64,000 bases of DNA, from assembly GCF_040954645.1 (NCBI RefSeq), contig NC_092806.1:2542001-2606000 (forward strand). Reading direction: 5' to 3'. The stretch comes from Diabrotica undecimpunctata (lineage: Eukaryota > Arthropoda > Insecta > Coleoptera > Chrysomelidae). Both the position numbers and the translations under genes were made by a program. A model generated the notes under the pieces. The model was not told where the DNA came from. It worked only from the letters and a program-made list of their open reading frames with translations, and made no database searches. The stretch's first letter is position 1, and every line of letters starts with the position of its first letter. This document shows, one piece after another, positions 59,818 to 64,000 of the stretch.

Positions 59818-60369
59818 TTTGATAATTAAAAATTATTATATTTCTGTTAGCAAAAATGTATAATATAAAATTAACATATATATTTAAAACTACGATTTTG
59901 CTAGAGTAATTAATCTCCTAACAGGTAGGTATAGAAAGTTTACTTTACTAAAAATGCTTTGTCTAGATTTCATGGAAGCAACTTAAGATGTAGGTGTTAA
60001 AAAATTCGGTGTTACTAGATGTAGGCACTGCTGTGGTATTAATTGTAGATTTATTATTGTAGTCAAAAGCAACGAGTGATCAAGATTAATATTTATATTT
60101 CTCTTGGAATGTTTGCAAATAACAAACTCATATTATAAAATGTGTTGTCCATATTGGTTTGCTAAAAGTCTAGAGCTCTTGGCACAATTAATTGCTTTCT
60201 TATCAGTAGGCTGATAACAAAAAAAAACGAGATAATTGTTTATAAATATGGTAATACTTGCTTGTTGCCTGAAATACGTTGCAATCAGTACACAAATTGT
60301 TTTTATAATAAATTGGAAAAATCTACAGAAATTTACAGACCGATATATAAACGTTCACTCTCTATAGGC
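59818..60369. other. No gene seen
   Basis: AT-rich sequence without recognisable features. Confidence 0.5.
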
Positions 60370-60620
60370 CAGTCTATGGACACTAATTGTCAGCTGCTGA
60401 ACAAGCTAAAAAAACTAAAGAGAAGAAAAACGAAGTATTTACTTCGACTTATGATACAGGGAAAAGTGGAAGGCAAAAGACAGACAGGGATAAAAAGCTA
60501 TCATGGCTACGAAATATTATTGACAATGGTGCTATATGACAGCTGGACGACTATTTCGCGCAGCAGCTGATAGAGAAAGATTCCAAGAATTCATAAACGT
60601 GATGATAATAATTAAATTTT
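60370..60620 (+). mobile_element. RTE-like LINE C-terminal fragment
   Basis: KRRKTKYLLRLMIQGKVEGK then RQTGIKSYHGYEI (usually GRRxxSWLRNI) and a shifted tail. It matches the GKVxGKRGxGRxxxSWL block of the family at 6618-9895. Confidence 0.5.
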
Positions 60621-63600
60621 GATCCCAGACATGGTACCTAAAAAACGGCTTGTTCTCGAATTTTGATTTTAAAGTTTTGGCATTATTCTTCTGAGGTTGC
60701 GGAATAGTAGTTTTGTTTAATTTGCAACAAATAGCCTGTTTTGTCCAATATCGAAGAATATTTTTGAGTATTATTTTGTGTAACCTTCAAACGGAATGCA
60801 AAATCTATATAAAATATTTGGTTAGTCTTATTAAAATCAAAGTTTATTCATAACCTCTCCAGTTAAACAAACATATGAAGTAAATAAATATATATTATAA
60901 TATTTTCTAAATGTTGTCTGTAGCTACATGATTAAATCAATTCGACCCAAAAGTGTAAATGAAGCAGTTGTAATTCTAATGTTTTACACGATTTACGCCA
61001 CGTTCCCAAATAAACACCACAGGGCTTCCGGCCGTTAGGCAAACATGCTAGCGCCTCCTCTGGGAAAGGAAATCAGCCGTAGGACGCAAAAGTGTTTAAC
61101 TGAATCAATCTCTCTATCCATCTCGGACAAATTAGGGGCGGGAACGCGAGGAGAGATGATAAGCAGCAGTTAGTGATTACAGTCCAGAAATCTGATATAA
61201 CGAAGGGTCTCAGGAGGCAGCGGCGGTCGAATTAAGCCCCTATCGACCACGGCGTGGTCAGTTAAAGTCTCCCGGGGCGGCAGCAACCTCTGTTTGAGTC
61301 ATTATCTCGTTATAGACAGACATTATCAAAGACAACGATGTTGCCAAATAAACTGTGCTGTGTTATTTGAAAATAAAACATATATAAAACATTTTTATTA
61401 ATGATTTATTACGGTATATGATAAATTTTATTAACCTCATTGATTTTCATTTTATATTTTAACCTAACATGGGCCAAGTCATTAACAAATATCAAGCGTC
61501 TATTAAACTGTTATTCAAATATAAACTTGAACTGTAATGTTTTTATTATTCTTTATATTGTCTATTTTCTTTTATTTTTAAACATAAACATAAACATATT
61601 TGTAAAGGATTACAAAATCCTTTATTTTCATTAAATTTCTCCAAAATCTTACACACTTTTCAAATTTTTTTAGCCAGCAATTTTCTTTAAATTTGTTCAG
61701 GATTGATAAAATCAATTTTTAAATATTTTGATAAAATCTGCTTCTTCTTTTATGTCAAGGGACTTTTCTATATGAAAGAAATCTTGCACAACTGTCGTAA
61801 CACTTGTCTTCTTCTTTCTTTATAGTTATTCGCCCCGAATATCACCGACTGAATACTGAATACTGAATATGCTGAACCTGCTTCAGTCGGTTATCATAGA
61901 CCGATTGAAGCCAATAGAGTAGATAAGTTCCATGATACGGAGCTAATGTTTTGATATGCCCTATCATACTTCCAGATGAAAAATGCATGCGATAGATTAG
62001 ATCCTGTATTTCCTACAGGACAGTGGCCCTCCCAGTTTCATTAAAGTTTTAAACAAAGTCCTTACGTAAGGGGGTGTATAGCTATTTTGGGGACACTTCT
62101 TTCAAAATTGTCCTAGTATGCATATCGAGCCTTAACTTTACTATCAATTTGAAGCTTTAAGCTTTTAAAAGCAAATTTGTAGACTTTTACCAACTTTTCT
62201 TTTAAATTTTTGATGTAAGTCACTGTAGGAAGTTTTTTTTGCAAAAAAGCAATCTTCCTGAAGAACTTAATAAGCTTGAACGTTGTAGTGATTCCAACCA
62301 GTGGTCAAAAGCTTTTTGTGATTACTTTGCTACTTAGCTTGTAACGAAAAAGCAGCTCAGATGGTCAAAGAGAATAGAACAATAATAGACCGAAAAGAAA
62401 AGAAGAAATGCTAAATTCTAAGAAACTTATAAGGAACTATAGTCATCAGAAAACATATCAAAAAATTAAATGTCTTTAATTCAATTATATACAAAAACAT
62501 TTTTTATGATCGAGTGTCTTTTCGCGCTTAGTTATCTACATTTCAGGTAAATAATCCAATACGTTTATTTAATCTTATGGTATGTGTCTTTGAGCAAAAA
62601 AAGGCAGTGACACACAGGTCGAATCCTTTTCTTACCTCGTTAGCAAAAAGATAATGAAAAAGGAAGATTGATGACATACTGACGAAGGGTGGCTCCATAA
62701 GCCTGCTATTAAAACTGCAAGTCAATACGTTGATGGACATGGTTTCAAAATAAGAATCCCAGGGAAAGAACTCTATAAGGATAAGAAAATCTTGCAGTAT
62801 TTTCTGATTTAAACAAAAAAATAACTCGAACTTACAGCTTAAGCAAGTTCTCGATAAGACAACCATATATAAAAATAAAACTAATAATAAATTAAAATCT
62901 GGGCATTTGTGTATATAATACCCTATTTTCAGACCAATTTAGGGTAATATAGACGTTTTTTATAAGGTACTGGGGAAAGAAAATGCAGCTGCGTCTATAA
63001 TACGCAGTTATTTTCATGATAAAAATTAAAAGCTTTTAACATAATCGCACCCAGACAAAACTAATGACATGGGGGAACTTAAGTACGGTGTTCATAGACC
63101 TAATGAAAACAGTATACAAAAATAATATAGCCATATTTTAGTCAAGCACTAGCAAAAATGTTAAGGACTAGAAATATCAAACGCTACATGCTAACTGAAG
63201 AGAAACTTGGTTAATGGTTAATTATTTGGTTAAGGCAAAATTTGACAACAAATATAGAAAATGTCATGAATATAAGCAAATTACACATACACATAGTTCG
63301 CACTATACACATTGAAAATATTAACCACAATTTTTTTTAACCTGGACACTCCTATATGGAATATAATCGGAGTTTCGCTCTAAACGAAAAACTGAAAAAT
63401 AAAAATACTCAGATATTTGTACCTGATCACTGGTTTTAATAAAATAATGTTTAATATTTATGACTTAATAAATTTGTTATTCACAAAATGGCAAATTTTG
63501 TGTGCCTTTCAAATTTTTTTTTTAAAGATCCATATTTTTTTAAAGATCCATAAACGGATAGTGAAAATCGTCTGATAAAATGGAGAGGCATTAAATATTG

Positions 63601-63713
63601 GTTTAAATATAATAAAAATCAAACATAAAAATTTTCGTTTAAAAATATTTAAAAGATCTTTTATTTTTTGGATCTGTAAAATGAACAGAGAATTTTTGAC
63701 GGCAAGTAAATAA
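60621..63713. other. Long gene-poor stretch with one GC-rich patch
   Basis: No coding region, RNA gene or recognisable transposon. The segment 61010-61320 is markedly GC-richer than its surroundings (for example CCCCTATCGACCACGGCGTGG and CTCCCGGGGCGGCAGCAACC). It could be a repeat or an exonised or regulatory island; the sequence alone does not say which. Confidence 0.4.
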
Positions 63714-63983
63714 TGTTACACACACGCCTGCTATCCTAGTCATCTGTCCAAACTAAAAATCGTAAATTCAAATTTATGTCCAGACTGTCAAAAAGAAGGT
63801 GATCTAGATCACATTTTCTTCGAATGTAAAAAATACACAAAACAAACTGAAATTCTAATAAAAAATTTAGTCAACATCAAAATTTTTCCTCCGTACAATA
63901 TGTGCTATCTGCTATCTCTAAATATAACAGTTGTAAATGAATGTTTGACGGAATTTATTTGCAAAAGTAAGCTTAATATTTAA
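63714..63983 (+). mobile_element. Jockey-like LINE C-terminal fragment
   Basis: Frame from after a stop at 63711 to TAA 63981-63983: YTHACYPSHLSKLKIVNSNL, CPDCQKEGDLDHIFFECKKY, then a Leu/Ile-rich tail. C-x2-C...H-x4-C is the zinc-binding motif at the end of Jockey/R1-type ORF2. The rest lies outside or is lost. Confidence 0.65.
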
Positions 63984-64000
63984 CTGTAATTAGAATCCTA

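Noticed and set aside
62543..62866. 107-aa minus-strand ORF
   Set aside because: Composition of Phe, Leu and Ser fits random AT-rich DNA; no motif is recognised.

Overview
The window is eukaryotic nuclear DNA, AT-rich and packed with degenerate transposable elements. The mix of LINEs (RTE-like, Jockey-like), Penelope-like elements, piggyBac, mariner/IS630-like elements and a TIR transposon is typical of a large insect genome. A beetle is plausible, but the order cannot be fixed from the sequence. No rRNA, convincing tRNA, CRISPR array or bacterial feature was seen.

The main result is a tandem array of four intron-rich genes on the + strand, at 5390-14730, 19667-26330, 32895-44677 and 47627-53103. 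Their exons (19-168 nt) are too short to stand out as open reading frames. Each encodes a secreted protein of 96-101 aa: a signal peptide beginning MKTT, then one saposin-B (SapB) domain with the six-cysteine pattern C-x2-C-x27-C-x10-C-x23/24-C-x5-C. All four have four exons with intron phases 1, 2 and 0. Exon 1 is 40 nt and exon 3 is 70 nt in every copy. Each has a TATA box 49-52 nt before the ATG and two GATA-type (TTATC) sites upstream. The likely roles, by family, are lipid binding, lipid transfer or membrane disruption. The paired GATA sites suggest gut or fat-body expression (inference). The mature proteins are strongly acidic.

Layout. 1-4500: LINE remnant, a fragment of a DDE transposase, and a piggyBac element with TTAA ends; a lone putative minus-strand first exon follows at 4542-4623. 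5227-14730: SapB gene 1, with a near-complete RTE-like LINE in intron 1 and a piggyBac in intron 2. 14731-19400: IS630/mariner-like element, LINE and Penelope pieces. 19471-26330: SapB gene 2, the closest paralogue of gene 1, sharing promoter, intron and 3' flank sequence. 26331-32700: LINE remnant and a 3-kb TIR transposon with a frameshifted DDE transposase. 32714-44677: SapB gene 3, its introns filled by transposase, Jockey, Penelope, piggyBac and LINE pieces. 44740-47130: two copies of one RTE-like family, 3' ends facing. 47481-53103: SapB gene 4. 53240-64000: LINE reverse transcriptase, mariner, Jockey-like and gag-like remnants, and a 300-bp GC-rich stretch in otherwise featureless DNA.

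The SapB exons are intact in all four copies, with perfect splice sites and no stops, while nearly every transposon reading frame around them is broken. That contrast is the best evidence that the array is functional.
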